The notes: generated by a model not told the origin, from the sequence alone. Positions 31,965 through 41,067 are shown, counted from the first letter of the stretch. The stretch: DNA of 64,000 nucleotides from an uncultured Clostridia bacterium (GCA_934632155.1 CAKTXZ010000013.1:1-64000); one strand, 5' to 3'. A program made the numbers and translations.

Positions 31965-31993
31965 AGTATAGCATAACAGCAAGCGGAAGTCAA
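31965..31993 (-). promoter_or_regulatory. rpoBC promoter
   Basis: TTGACT (31993-31988), 17-nt spacer, TATACT (31970-31965). The leader to rpoB is about 135 nt. Confidence 0.8.
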
Positions 31994-32318
31994 TCGTTTC
32001 CCGGCGCGCAAAAGCATAAAAATTGAAAAAAGTTGCACTTTTTTTGCATTATCCGGCGTTCCGTCGCGCATACGGCCCGATGCCGGGCGCATTTTGCGCT
32101 TCGCCCCGGCCGCGCAGCGTGCGGCGATTGCAGGAGGACAGGCCGCGACAAAAACGACGAGGGCGAACGGCGCATCGGGCGCGGTCTTCCTACAGGCCGG
32201 ATATGCTTCGGGGGAACCCTTCCCACGCCCATCGCTTTCGCCGCTTCCCCCTATGGAAGCGCGCCGAAAAGGAGCGGCAGGAACCGGTTCCCCCGAAGGA
32301 AAAGGATAGGCCCGGCCC
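31994..32318. other. Intergenic region, no gene
   Basis: About 325 bases between the rpoB promoter and the nucleoside hydrolase stop. No coding signal or clear terminator seen. Confidence 0.35.
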
Positions 32319-33230
32319 TCACAGGCGGGCGAGCCGCCGGAACAGGTCGGTAAAGAGCGCGTCGCGATCCACGCGCCAGACATAGCGAATCAAGGGGCGC
32401 TCCGGATCGAAGCTGTAGCGGTGATCGTATTGCGGAACGGGGCTGTGCTCGGGACGGTCGGCAAGGATTTTTCCTTCCGTATCCAGCAGCCACGCGACGG
32501 CGGTCACATCCCAAATCACGCGGCTCCACGCCGTCCCGGCGGCGTAGGCCTCCGCCTCCTGAATGGTATGATCGCACAGATAATCGCACAGCGCGCTGCG
32601 GCCGCGCAGCCAATGGATCAATTCCGGGCCTGTAACGCGCGCCTCGGTCACAACGCCGGCGCAGGGCAGCTGCACCAGCGGCGCGGCGCCGCCGAAAACG
32701 ATGCGCGCCGCCGCCACATCCTGCATCATGTTGAATTCATCGTTGCGCGGCCAGTGCAGCGCGTTGCCGCCCAGCCAGACAATCACCACGCGCCGCGCAA
32801 TCTCGGGCGCAAGGAGCAGGGCGGAGGCAACGTTGGTAATCGCGCCGATGGACACGATATACAGCGGCCTTTCGGGCGAATACTCCATGGCGATTCGGAC
32901 AATCGCGCGGGCGGCGGGCGAATCCACGGGCGTGCTTTCGTCCGGCAGATAGCGCTCCGAGCCGCGATATACCAGCGGACTCAGCTCCTCCCGGCGCGCA
33001 AGGCGCAGCAGCTTGAGAATCTCCTGATAGCTTTTCTCCATTCCGTCCGCAGGGCCCGTTGATTTTTCGTTGTGAAAGGGCGCGGCGCAAATGGCGCGCA
33101 CGCGCAGCCGCTCGGGCGCGGCAAGCATGTAGGAAACGGCGAATTGGTCGTCGATCTCGTTATAGGTATCCGTGTCCAGTATCATGTCGATCAGGCCGTC
33201 AGGCCGCGCAGGGCAGCGCTTTTCCTCCAA
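32319..33230 (-). CDS. Nucleoside hydrolase (IUNH family)
   Basis: Hydrolyses the N-glycosidic bond of nucleosides, or related ribosyl compounds, in the cytoplasm. The family signature is near the N-terminus: MILDTDTYNEIDDQFAVSYM, whose aspartates bind calcium, here in the D-T-D-x-x-x-E-x-D-D form. Other pieces are PLYIVSIGAITNVASALLLA and VIVWLGGNALHWPRNDEFNM with the N that contacts ribose. VIWDVTAVAWLL near the C-terminus holds the last metal-binding D. About 303 residues from a TTG at 33230; an internal ATG at residue 16 lacks a ribosome site, so the exact start is uncertain. It lies 60 bases after the GH43 gene and is probably co-transcribed. Confidence 0.88.
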   Translation of the reverse strand: MEEKRCPARPDGLIDMILDTDTYNEIDDQFAVSYMLAAPERLRVRAICAAPFHNEKSTGPADGMEKSYQEILKLLRLARREELSPLVYRGSERYLPDESTPVDSPAARAIVRIAMEYSPERPLYIVSIGAITNVASALLLAPEIARRVVIVWLGGNALHWPRNDEFNMMQDVAAARIVFGGAAPLVQLPCAGVVTEARVTGPELIHWLRGRSALCDYLCDHTIQEAEAYAAGTAWSRVIWDVTAVAWLLDTEGKILADRPEHSPVPQYDHRYSFDPERPLIRYVWRVDRDALFTDLFRRLARL

Positions 33231-33290
33231 GAAAATCCCAACCTTTCTCTTTCTGATGCTTCGTTCCGTATATCCGCGGGAAAGCGGCCG

Positions 33291-34796
33291 CTATTGCGCC
33301 GCAAGCGTCTCAACGGAGGCAAAGGGAAAACGCGCTACGGCGTCTCCCTGCGCAAAGAGCGCGAAAAAGCAGCCGGTGAACGTAAAATTCATACATTCCG
33401 TGGACAACAGCTGCGTGCAGCCGCTGCCGACAAACGAAAGCCGCTTCGCATCCGGTCCCGCGTAAAAATCATAGCGCAGCCGGTGCGCGTCGATCTGCAA
33501 AAGCACTTCGTCCGCGTCCGGCAAAAGCAGCGTCTGCTCCATAAGCATATCCACTACGCGGCGGCGCAGCGAAACGCGCAGCCCGCCGGCCGCTCTTTGG
33601 ACGCAAAGATCATAATGATGCTCGTGCGTATGAAAAACGGTCGCGCCCGCCGTGCCCGCGCCCGATAGGCGCAGCGCCGCCCGGAAGCGCAGGTCAAAGC
33701 CCTGCTGCCGCACGCCCAGAAAGGTAGGCGAGGCCGCCTCGTCCAGCGTCGCAGCGCCGCCGCGCAGGGTCAGCCCGTCGCCAAAGGCATAATCGTCCAT
33801 ACGCGGGTTGCGCAGAAAGCTCCAGCGCGGAAGCGGGCGAGGGGCGGAAAAATCGTCCCGCCATGCGATCGACGGCCGCAGCACGCTTTCGTCGCCGTCC
33901 TCCGTCAGCCGCATGACGCGCTCGATTCTTTTCCCGCCGTTGACGACCGGCCAGCCCTCCGCGTCCCACGTTACGGGCGCAAGCAGGGTCTCGCGCCCAA
34001 TATGGTGCAGCAGCGCGGTAGAGGGGCGAATGCCATGGAAAAGCATGCGCCAATCGCCGTCGGGCGTCTGAATCAGGTCGCCGTGGCCGACGGCCTGAAA
34101 ATCCGGCCACGCGGCGTTGACATGCGTCAAAATGGGATTGCGCGGACAGCCCTCGAACGGCCCCCATACGGAACGGCTTCGCGCGATGGTCTCCATATGG
34201 CCGTATTCCGTGCCGCCCTCGGCGATCATCAGGTAATACCAGCCGTTGATCCGGTACATATGCGGCCCCTCGGGGGCTTTTCCGCCGCTGCCGTACCAGA
34301 TGGGGAGCGTCGGGCCGAGCCTCCCGCCGGTTTTCAGATCAATCTCAAACTGGCCGATGCACTGCACGCCGCGCTCATCGTTGTGCGTGGCGATCAGATA
34401 GGCGCGGCCGTCCGTATCCCAGAAAAGCGAAGGGTCGATGCCCTCATGATCGATCCAGACGGGATCCGACCATTCGCCGCGGATATCGTCCGTCCAGACG
34501 AAGAAATTTCCCCCGCCCGTGACGTTCGTCGTCGTCAGGTAAAAGCGGCCGTCGCGGCAGCGAAGCGTCGGCGCGAAAACGCCGCCCGACGCGCGGCAGC
34601 CGGCGAGCGGCAGCTGGCTTTCCCGCGTCAGCACATGGCCCAGCTGCTCCCAACGGATCAGGTCGCGGCTGTGAAAGAGCGGAACGCCGGGAAAAAATTC
34701 GAACGAGCTGGTCGCCAGATAATAATCCGCCCCGACGCGGCAAACGCTGGGGTCGGGATAAAAGCCGGGAATGACGGGATTCTCATAAGCAGGCAT
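33291..34796 (-). CDS. Glycoside hydrolase family 43 (beta-xylosidase/arabinofuranosidase type)
   Basis: 501 residues, no signal peptide, so an intracellular enzyme on imported oligosaccharides. Five-bladed propeller start ENPVIPGFYPDPSVCRVG holds the catalytic base Asp at residue 15; IDPSLFWDTDGRAYL carries the pKa-modulating Asp; KAPEGPHMYRINGWYYLM carries the general-acid Glu. DYYLATSSFEFFPGVPLFHS is typical of subfamily 11-like xylosidases. From about residue 330 a beta-sandwich C-terminal domain follows. ATG at 34796 follows AAAGGAGCGCGTT. Own promoter with a palindrome near the start point. Confidence 0.92.
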   Translation of the reverse strand: MPAYENPVIPGFYPDPSVCRVGADYYLATSSFEFFPGVPLFHSRDLIRWEQLGHVLTRESQLPLAGCRASGGVFAPTLRCRDGRFYLTTTNVTGGGNFFVWTDDIRGEWSDPVWIDHEGIDPSLFWDTDGRAYLIATHNDERGVQCIGQFEIDLKTGGRLGPTLPIWYGSGGKAPEGPHMYRINGWYYLMIAEGGTEYGHMETIARSRSVWGPFEGCPRNPILTHVNAAWPDFQAVGHGDLIQTPDGDWRMLFHGIRPSTALLHHIGRETLLAPVTWDAEGWPVVNGGKRIERVMRLTEDGDESVLRPSIAWRDDFSAPRPLPRWSFLRNPRMDDYAFGDGLTLRGGAATLDEAASPTFLGVRQQGFDLRFRAALRLSGAGTAGATVFHTHEHHYDLCVQRAAGGLRVSLRRRVVDMLMEQTLLLPDADEVLLQIDAHRLRYDFYAGPDAKRLSFVGSGCTQLLSTECMNFTFTGCFFALFAQGDAVARFPFASVETLAAQ

Positions 34797-34817
34797 AACG
34801 CGCTCCTTTGCAAAACA

Positions 34818-34861
34818 CATGGCTATACGGCCATTGTATCGGGACAAAATAAAAAAGTCAA
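34818..34861 (-). promoter_or_regulatory. GH43 operon promoter with palindrome at the start point
   Basis: TTGACT (34861-34856), 17-nt spacer, TACAAT (34838-34833). Directly downstream, ATGGC-cgtata-GCCAT (about 34819-34834) is an inverted repeat placed where a repressor would block initiation. Confidence 0.7.
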
Positions 34862-34954
34862 GAAAACGGAAAATGATATATACCAGCTTTTCGGCAGCGG
34901 CGACGTGAAAAAAAACGCCCGCGCGTATCGGACAAAATTTGGCCGCGCGCGCGA

Positions 34955-34983
34955 TTGACAGGAGAATTTGCGGCGCATATAAT
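34955..34983 (+). promoter_or_regulatory. galE promoter
   Basis: TTGACA (34955-34960), 17-nt spacer, TATAAT (34978-34983): perfect consensus, 45 bases before the galE start. Confidence 0.9.
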
Positions 34984-35028
34984 AATAAATGCGGTTGATG
35001 ATAACCAATGCTGAAGGAGGACAGACCC

Positions 35029-36042
35029 ATGCGTGTTTTATTGACGGGCGGCGCGGGTTATATCGGTTCCCACACGGCGCTGTGCCTGCTGGAAGCCGGC
35101 TACGAGGTCGTGGCTCTGGACAATCTTTCCAACGCCAGCCCCGAGGCGCTTCACCGCGTTGAAGCGCTTACCGGAAAAAAGGCGCCCCTGATTGTCGGCG
35201 ATTGCGCCAGCGAGGCGGACCTGACCCGCGTCTTTGAGCAATATACCATCGACGCGGTGATTCATTTCGCCGGGCTCAAGGCGGTGGGCGAATCGGTGCA
35301 AAAGCCGCTGGATTATTACCAAAACAATCTGGACGCGACCATGGCGCTTTGCCGCGTTATGCCGCGCTTCGGCTGCCGCGTGCTGGTGTTCTCCTCCTCC
35401 GCCACGGTTTACGGCACGAGCGAGCAGATGCCCCTGCGCGAGGATTTTCCCACCGGCTGTACCAATCCCTACGGCTGGACCAAGTGGATCAGCGAACGCA
35501 TCCTGACCGACGTCGCCGCCGCCGACCCGACGCGATCCTTCGTTCTGCTGCGTTATTTCAACCCCATCGGCGCGCATGAAAGCGGCCGCATCGGCGAGGA
35601 TCCCACCGGCATTCCCAACAACCTGATGCCCTACATCTGTCAGGTTGCCGCCGGCAAGCTGGATCATCTGCACGTTTTCGGCAACGACTATCCCACCCGC
35701 GACGGAACCGGCGAGCGCGATTATATCCACGTCATGGATCTGGCGGAGGGGCACGTGGCCGCGATTAAATACGCTTTGGAGCACAGCGGCGTGGAAATCG
35801 TCAATCTGGGCACGGGCAATCCCTACAGCGTGCTGGATATCGTGCACGCCTTCGAAAAGGCTAACGGTTTGAAAATTCCCTATGAAATCACGCCGCGCCG
35901 TCCCGGCGACATCGCCGTTTGTTATGCGGACGCAGCCAAGGCCGAGCGCCTGCTGGGCTGGCACGCCCGCCGCGATTTGACCGCCATGTGCCGCGACGCG
36001 TGGAACTGGCAAAAGCATAATCCCCGCGGCTACGAAGCCTGA
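35029..36042 (+). CDS. galE: UDP-glucose 4-epimerase
   Basis: 337 residues. Interconverts UDP-glucose and UDP-galactose with bound NAD. MRVLLTGGAGYIGSHTALCL is the GalE Rossmann start; VIHFAGLKAVGESVQKPLDYY is the family fingerprint; SSSATVYG holds the catalytic Ser and PYGWTKWISERIL the Tyr-x-x-x-Lys pair. LRYFNPIGAHESGRIGEDP and GERDYIHVMDLAEGH follow as expected. ATG at 35029 sits behind AAGGAGGACAGACCC, seven codons inside a longer frame. Consensus promoter upstream and a clean terminator downstream, so a single-gene unit. Confidence 0.97.
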   Translation: MRVLLTGGAGYIGSHTALCLLEAGYEVVALDNLSNASPEALHRVEALTGKKAPLIVGDCASEADLTRVFEQYTIDAVIHFAGLKAVGESVQKPLDYYQNNLDATMALCRVMPRFGCRVLVFSSSATVYGTSEQMPLREDFPTGCTNPYGWTKWISERILTDVAAADPTRSFVLLRYFNPIGAHESGRIGEDPTGIPNNLMPYICQVAAGKLDHLHVFGNDYPTRDGTGERDYIHVMDLAEGHVAAIKYALEHSGVEIVNLGTGNPYSVLDIVHAFEKANGLKIPYEITPRRPGDIAVCYADAAKAERLLGWHARRDLTAMCRDAWNWQKHNPRGYEA

Positions 36043-36046
36043 TAAA

Positions 36047-36085
36047 CAAAAAGGGCGCTCTTGCATCCAAGAGCGTCCTTTTTGC
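36047..36085 (+). terminator. galE terminator
   Basis: AAGGGCGCTCTTG, loop CATC, CAAGAGCGTCCTT then TTTGC: strong intrinsic terminator flanked by A and T runs. Confidence 0.92.
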
Positions 36086-36526
36086 ACGGTATTTTTGAAA
36101 CGCGCCCGTGCGGCAGCCGGCGTAAACCTGCGCAAGGGGACGAAGCTATGCATGCCACTTAACCGCCCTCTAATGCTCCATGCCCGAGCACTGAAGCCGG
36201 CGCATCCGGCCCACAGCGCGCGAATACACGCCGCCGTTTTGGCAGAAGCCAGTAAGCATGCATTCTGTTGTCCATTGCCATCCATCCTTATTATCTGCAG
36301 CGTATGGGATTGCAAACAAGAACGCGCCCCGCGCGAGCTGTTTCAGCGTGGTAATATCTGGATTTTCTGCACTTTGGCGGCGTCCTGACCTCATTGCCCG
36401 TTCGCCTGCCGGGCTTATGTTAAATTTCGTTTTTTGCAATCGCCGGGCTTTACTTCTCCTGCGGATTTGGTATAATAGTAAAGGTCTCCGGTTAATTTCC
36501 AACAATAGAAAAGGAGAATGAAAACC
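36086..36526. other. Intergenic region upstream of the lipoprotein gene
   Basis: About 440 bases after the galE terminator. Only the promoter at about 36449-36476 is recognisable. Confidence 0.4.
36449..36476 (+). promoter_or_regulatory. Promoter of lipoprotein gene
   Basis: TTTACT (36449-36454), 16-nt spacer, TATAAT (36471-36476). Confidence 0.6.
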
Positions 36527-37258
36527 ATGAAAAAGCTTCTGACCTTTGGCTTGGCGCTGCTGCTGACGCTGACGCTCTCCGCCTGCGCTGTGGCGGAAAA
36601 GACCGACGGCGTGATGACGCACGCGGAATTCGTTGCCGCCGCCGTCGATACCGAAGTGACGGTTGAAACCTACGTGCAGGCCACCCAGTCCTGGTGGAAC
36701 GACAAGATCACCGTGTACTGCCAGTCCGAGGACGGCGCGTATTTCCTCTACGACATGCCCTGCTCCAAGGAAGACGCTGAAAAGCTCGTGCCCGGCACGA
36801 AACTGCGCGTTACGGGCTACAAGGCCGAATGGTCCGGCGAGGTCGAAATCATCGACGCCACCTTCGAAATCCTCGAGGGCAGCTACATCGCCGAGGCGAC
36901 GGACGTGACCGACCTGTTCTACGATGAAAAGCTGGCCGAGCACATGAACGAGTTCGTCGTCTTCAAGGGTCTGACCGTCGAGCCCAGCAAGGATCCCGCG
37001 GGCAACGAGGTTCCCTACCTGTTCAACTATGACGGCTCCGGTCAGGAAGGCCAGAGCGACCTGTACTTCTTCGTCTCCCTCAACGGCGGCAAGCCCGTGC
37101 AGTTTACCGTTCGCCGCTACCTGTGCGGAACCGACAGCGAAGTGCATCAGGCCGTGAAGAACCTGAAGATCGGCGATACGATCGATCTGGAGGGCTTCCT
37201 CTACTGGTACAACGGCGCGAACACCCACACCACCTCCGTGCAGGTTGTCGCGAAGTAA
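36527..37258 (+). CDS. Secreted lipoprotein, OB-fold-like, function unknown
   Basis: 243 residues. Lipoprotein signal MKKLLTFGLALLLTLTLSAC with lipobox L-S-A-C. The mature part has two similar halves: a first strand-rich domain (TEVTVETYVQATQSWWNDKI, VPGTKLRVTGYKAEWSGEVE) and a second (EFVVFKGLTVEPSKDPAGNE, LKIGDTIDLEGFLYWYNG). The G-T-x-x-x-V-x-G and G-D-x-x-x-L-E-G patterns are those of OB-type nucleic-acid- or small-ligand-binding barrels. Homologues are common surface proteins in Clostridia. Start at 36527 keeps a normal 10-base gap from AAAGGAG; the ATG at 36518 would be only two bases away. Own promoter and terminator. Confidence 0.8.
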   Translation: MKKLLTFGLALLLTLTLSACAVAEKTDGVMTHAEFVAAAVDTEVTVETYVQATQSWWNDKITVYCQSEDGAYFLYDMPCSKEDAEKLVPGTKLRVTGYKAEWSGEVEIIDATFEILEGSYIAEATDVTDLFYDEKLAEHMNEFVVFKGLTVEPSKDPAGNEVPYLFNYDGSGQEGQSDLYFFVSLNGGKPVQFTVRRYLCGTDSEVHQAVKNLKIGDTIDLEGFLYWYNGANTHTTSVQVVAK

Positions 37259-37298
37259 AGAAAAGCGGCGGCTGGAAAAGCCGACTGCAAGCGCTATA

Positions 37299-37337
37299 GC
37301 AAAACCGTTCCTTGATTCGTCAGGGAACGGTTTTTAA
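37299..37337 (+). terminator. Terminator of lipoprotein gene
   Basis: AAAACCGTTCCTTGA ... TCAGGGAACGGTTTTTAAG: 10-bp stem plus T-run. Confidence 0.9.
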
Positions 37338-37713
37338 GCTGCCGGAAAAGTCGCAATCAAACCTGCGGAACGCAATGAAGGACGACCGGCCCTTCATTTT
37401 CATTCGTATCGACCGGCTTAGCCGGACGGGCAGGGATATTTTTCAATGTAGCGGCGCGGCAGAATCATTTCCGCAGCCCTGTCCCGCAGGATGAAGCGCT
37501 TCGTTCCGCAGGGAGCGTGGCAAAACCGTTTTCTGTTTTATCGGGGGAACGGCCGCATCGCTCCCCGCCAAGCGGATAATCAAAAATGCGCCGGGATACG
37601 AAGCGCGTTTTCATCCCGGCGTAGGCAAAGGACGGCGCAGACGCGCCGGCCCGCGCAAAGCAGCGCCGAAGGAAAAGCGCGGGCGAACGAAGCGCTCCTG
37701 CCGAAGCGCCGCG
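37338..37713. other. Convergent intergenic region
   Basis: 376 bases between the lipoprotein terminator and the pgsA stop. GC-rich, with one imperfect repeat of the GGGATACGAAGCG type also seen near 6000. No gene seen. Confidence 0.35.
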
Positions 37714-38268
37714 TCACCTTTCCGCCATGATTCGCGCAGCGTCCCGCGCGTAAAAAACGAAGGCGTAGAGCGTCAGCGCGACGGCGCACCAGAGCGCGAT
37801 CAGATGCACGGGCACGCCGACGGCGCGATTGAACCAATCGGCAAAGAAGCTCAGCAGCAGCGAGGCGACCACCAGCGTCTGCGCATACTTGCCCGCCTTT
37901 TTGGCGTAAACCACCACGCCCTTTTTCAGCATCACCGCGCCGCCCAGCACCATCAGCGTCTCCTTGAGCAGCAAAATTGCCAGCGGCGGCCACGGCAGCA
38001 CGCCGGTGACGACCATGCTCAGCATCACGCTGATGACCATTAGCTTATCCGCCAGCGGATCCATCAGCTTTCCGAAGCTGGTAATCAAATGATGCTTGCG
38101 GGCAATATAGCCGTCCAGCAAATCAGTCGCGCTGGCCAAAACAAAAACCGCCAGCGCGAAGTAGCTGCGGCCGCTCATGTATAAAACCCAGTACACAGGA
38201 ATCAGCAGCATGCGCAGCATCGTCAGCGCGTTGGGAACATTCCAAATTCTTTCGTGCTTCTCTTTCAT
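37714..38268 (-). CDS. pgsA: CDP-diacylglycerol--glycerol-3-phosphate 3-phosphatidyltransferase
   Basis: 184-residue integral membrane enzyme that makes phosphatidylglycerol phosphate. The CDP-alcohol phosphotransferase signature is complete: DLLDGYIAR, then SFGKLMDPLADK, giving the D-x2-D-G-x2-A-R-x8-G-x3-D-x3-D pattern. About five to six membrane helices are visible, for example YFALAVFVLASATDLLDG. N-terminus RIWNVPNALTMLRMLLIP is typical. ATG at 38268 is preceded by GAAGAGGAA. A TTGAAA-17-TATAAT promoter at 38328-38300 overlaps the end of the DUF4363 gene. Confidence 0.95.
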   Translation of the reverse strand: MKEKHERIWNVPNALTMLRMLLIPVYWVLYMSGRSYFALAVFVLASATDLLDGYIARKHHLITSFGKLMDPLADKLMVISVMLSMVVTGVLPWPPLAILLLKETLMVLGGAVMLKKGVVVYAKKAGKYAQTLVVASLLLSFFADWFNRAVGVPVHLIALWCAVALTLYAFVFYARDAARIMAER

Positions 38269-38299
38269 TTCCTCTTCGCCCCATTTCTGAATCCTTTGT

Positions 38300-38328
38300 A
38301 TTATAGCACGTTAAAAAACATTTTTCAA
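38300..38328 (-). promoter_or_regulatory. pgsA promoter
   Basis: TTGAAA (38328-38323), 17-nt spacer, TATAAT (38305-38300); its -35 half lies inside the last codons of the upstream gene. Confidence 0.75.
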
Positions 38329-38694
38329 CGACAGAGAATCCCTGTGATAAATATGGGAAAGGTTTTCGTTCAGCTCCGCGATAATGGACAGGCTCTCCGC
38401 CGCGTCGCGCATCTCCAGCGCAATTTGCAGCCGTGAAAGCGCGATGGTCACGTCGTCCACGTCCGCATGATTCACCCACATGGACAACACGTCGCCCGTC
38501 TCGCGCCATGCCGCCGCAAGGCGCAGCGCCTTCTCCTGCGCCGACGGCCACGCCTCCAGGCGCGCGTCGCGCTCCACCTGCGCCGTGAGCGCCTTGTAAT
38601 CGTCGCTGACGCGCTTGCTGTAGAGCGTGCAGTAAACGCCGGCGCCTATGAGCAGCGCCAGCGCCACGGCCACCGTAACGGTCAGGTATCGCAT
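38311..38694 (-). CDS. DUF4363 family membrane-anchored protein
   Basis: 127 residues. One N-terminal helix (YLTVTVAVALALLIGAGVYC) anchors a helical extracytoplasmic domain with heptad-like stretches (DDYKALTAQVERDARLEAWP, ETGDVLSMWVNHADVDDVTI, ALSRLQIALEMRDAAESLSI). DUF4363 genes in Clostridia very often follow a DUF421 gene as here; the pair has no established function. It starts two bases after the upstream stop. Confidence 0.8.
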   Translation of the reverse strand: MRYLTVTVAVALALLIGAGVYCTLYSKRVSDDYKALTAQVERDARLEAWPSAQEKALRLAAAWRETGDVLSMWVNHADVDDVTIALSRLQIALEMRDAAESLSIIAELNENLSHIYHRDSLSLKNVF

Positions 38695-38696
38695 GC

Positions 38697-39416
38697 CTAC
38701 GCCTCCTTGGCCGCGCGCGTGTCAATCAAATGCGCCCGCGCGTTTTTCGCCTTTCCCTGCACGAAAAGCTTCCCCCCGGCGTCCAGGCTGGCAATGAGCA
38801 CATCGCGCGTTTTGCCAAGCCCCAGCGGCGTCAGGCGCTTTTGCAGCCAAGCCTCGTTCAGGCCGAGCGCCTGCAAATGCTCGCGCTGCACCGCGCCGTC
38901 CACCACCAGCGTCATGGGAATTTCCTCATCCTCGACCGTCAGCCCCAGATCCTCCGGCGTGGCGGGGCGCTTGCCCGCGTGCGGCACCACGCTCAGCTTG
39001 CCGCTGGTTTCCAGCACGGCGGTGGCCACGTCCGCCACGTTCAGATAGCCCTGTCCGCGCAGCTCCTCCATCAGGTCGGACACGGTATAGCATATGCGGC
39101 GCATTTCGCCGTACTGAATCACGCCCTTACGGATCACCACGCTCGGCCCGCCGGAGAGGAAACGGTGAACGGCCGGAAAACGCACGGAAAGCAGCGTTGC
39201 CAGCCCGTAAAAAAACACCAGCGCCCCAATGGGCACGATGCCGTACGCCAGCGGCGTATCCACCGTTTCCATGGGCGCGGCGGCCAGCTCCGCAATCATC
39301 AGCGCCAGCACCAGCTCATAGGGCTGCAACTGCCCCACCTGCCGCTTGCCCATCAGCCGCATCGCCAGCACGGATACGGCGTAGAGAATCGCCGTGCGCG
39401 CAAAAACTGTCAGCAT
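38697..39416 (-). CDS. DUF421 (YetF/YrbG-like) membrane protein
   Basis: 239 residues. Three N-terminal helices (FARTAILYAVSVLAMRLMG, LQPYELVLALMIAELAAAPM, AYGIVPIGALVFFYGLATLL) precede a soluble beta-rich domain with the family's GGPSVVIRKGVIQYGEMRRI and MEELRGQGYLNVADVATAVL segments. Relatives are spore or envelope proteins of Bacillus. ATG at 39416 follows GGGAGGTGAGACGG. Forms a unit with the DUF4363 gene downstream. Confidence 0.85.
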   Translation of the reverse strand: MLTVFARTAILYAVSVLAMRLMGKRQVGQLQPYELVLALMIAELAAAPMETVDTPLAYGIVPIGALVFFYGLATLLSVRFPAVHRFLSGGPSVVIRKGVIQYGEMRRICYTVSDLMEELRGQGYLNVADVATAVLETSGKLSVVPHAGKRPATPEDLGLTVEDEEIPMTLVVDGAVQREHLQALGLNEAWLQKRLTPLGLGKTRDVLIASLDAGGKLFVQGKAKNARAHLIDTRAAKEA

Positions 39417-39512
39417 CCGTCTCACCTCCCCCACAGCATGCGCATTTCGACGTTTTATCATGCGGCATTTTCGCATAGGATGAAGCGACATGACTCAAAA
39501 GGGGGAAAGCGC

Positions 39513-40898
39513 ATGAAAAAGCGCTGGCTTTCGCTGCTGCTGTGCTGGCTTGTTCCTCTCTTCGCCGGGGCGGCCGACACCTTTCCGCCCTCCTCCACGC
39601 CCGTGATCGCCGGAATGGACGTGAGCGCATGGCAGGGAGCAATCGACTGGCAGTCCGTCGCACGCTCGGGCGAGGCGCGCGTCGCGTATATCCGCGCCAC
39701 CGAGGGCGCGCGGTATGTGGACGCGTACTTCGCCCGAAACTACGCGCAGGCCAAGCGCAGCGGGCTGGACGTCGGGTTTTATCATTTCCTCACGGCGCAA
39801 ACGCCGCAGGAGGCCGTCGCGCAGGCGCGCTTTTTCGTCGATACCCTCCAAAGCGCAAACGCCGTGGCCGACTGCCGCCCGGCGATGGATCTGGAGGGCG
39901 ACGAGCGCATGAGCGACGCGACATGGAACGCCGTCGCCCGCGCGTTTCTGAGCGAGGTGGAGCGCCTGACAGGCGAAACGCCCTGCATCTACTGCGACGC
40001 GTCCGGCGCGCGCGACCGCTACGACGAGAGCCTGACAAGCTATCCGTTATGGGTGGCCAATTACGGCGTAGCGCTGCCCGAGGCCAACGGCAAATGGCGC
40101 AGCTGGGCGGGCTTTCAGTACACCGACCGCGGAAGGATGCCGGGCGTCGCCGGGCAGGTCGATTTGGATCGGTTCACGCAGGAAATCTATCTGGCCGCGC
40201 CCGCGCCCGCGCCCGCGCCGCACCCGGAATCGGCCGCCGCGTATTACGCCGTGCAGCCGGGCGATACTGCGTCCGCCGTCGCGGCGCGCTACGGCGTTTC
40301 GGCGCAGGACGTTGCGGAATGGAACCTCATTCCGCGCGCCGGGCTGCTGCCCGGGCAGGTGCTGCGCATTCCCGCGGCGGCGACGGAGGCGCAGACGCAG
40401 GCAGGAAGCCTTTTCGTATCGCCCAACCGTACGCGTCCAATCTATACCGCGCTGCATTTTGACGTGCCGCTCGCCGATTTAACGGCGCTGAACGTGTTCC
40501 CGGAGGAAAACAGGGTGCTGCGCGGGCAGGTGCTGTGCATCCCGGTGCGCACGGCCTTCGCCCTGCCCGATACGCTGCTGGACAACGTCTATATCGCCCA
40601 GCGCCGCGAAGGCCTGCGCCGGGCGGCGGACGCGTTCGGCGTGCCCGCCGCCGATTTGGCCGCCTTCAACGGCCTGCAGCCGGACGCGCTGCTCTGGCCG
40701 GGACAGATCATTCACCTCACGCGCTTTGGCGTGCCGACGGAAAGCCGCCGCTTCTACGGCGCGTATGTCGTGCAAAAGGGCGATACGCTCACCCGCATCG
40801 CGCGCCGCTTTGACACGTCCGTCGACGCGTTGACGGCGCTCAACGACCTGCCGGACAAAAACCGGCTGGTGATCGGGCAGGTGCTGCTTTTGCCGTAA
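39513..40898 (+). CDS. Secreted GH25 lysozyme with four LysM repeats
   Basis: 461 residues. The signal peptide MKKRWLSLLLCWLVPLFAGA is followed by a GH25 muramidase domain at about 31-225: GMDVSAWQGAIDWQ, VAYIRATEGARYVD, GLDVGFYHFLTAQT, AMDLEGDERMSDATW with the catalytic D-x-E, and a final QVDLDRF. An A-P dipeptide linker joins it to four LysM modules of about 45 residues. The first (YYAVQPGDTASAVAARYGVS) and last (YVVQKGDTLTRIARRFDTS) are canonical and the two between are divergent. It cuts peptidoglycan N-acetylmuramyl bonds outside the cell. ATG at 39513 follows AAGGGGGAAAGCGC. Confidence 0.93.
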   Translation: MKKRWLSLLLCWLVPLFAGAADTFPPSSTPVIAGMDVSAWQGAIDWQSVARSGEARVAYIRATEGARYVDAYFARNYAQAKRSGLDVGFYHFLTAQTPQEAVAQARFFVDTLQSANAVADCRPAMDLEGDERMSDATWNAVARAFLSEVERLTGETPCIYCDASGARDRYDESLTSYPLWVANYGVALPEANGKWRSWAGFQYTDRGRMPGVAGQVDLDRFTQEIYLAAPAPAPAPHPESAAAYYAVQPGDTASAVAARYGVSAQDVAEWNLIPRAGLLPGQVLRIPAAATEAQTQAGSLFVSPNRTRPIYTALHFDVPLADLTALNVFPEENRVLRGQVLCIPVRTAFALPDTLLDNVYIAQRREGLRRAADAFGVPAADLAAFNGLQPDALLWPGQIIHLTRFGVPTESRRFYGAYVVQKGDTLTRIARRFDTSVDALTALNDLPDKNRLVIGQVLLLP

Positions 40899-40902
40899 AC
40901 AG

Positions 40903-40945
40903 GCAAGGCCTGCGAGGAAGAGCGCGCCTCCGCCCCTCGCAGCCG
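40903..40945 (+). terminator. Hairpin after the lysozyme gene
   Basis: GCCTGCGAGG and CCTCGCAGCC pair across an 18-nt loop just after the stop codon; no T-run. Confidence 0.45.
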
Positions 40946-41067
40946 TTCACAGGCGCCTCCGCCGCTTGGGCTTCGTTTTCAAAGGCGATGCGGCAAGCGG
41001 CGCAAAAATACGCCCCGCCCCATGAAGCGTCGGCCGATGGGGCGGGGCGCATGCGTGTGGATCCGGT

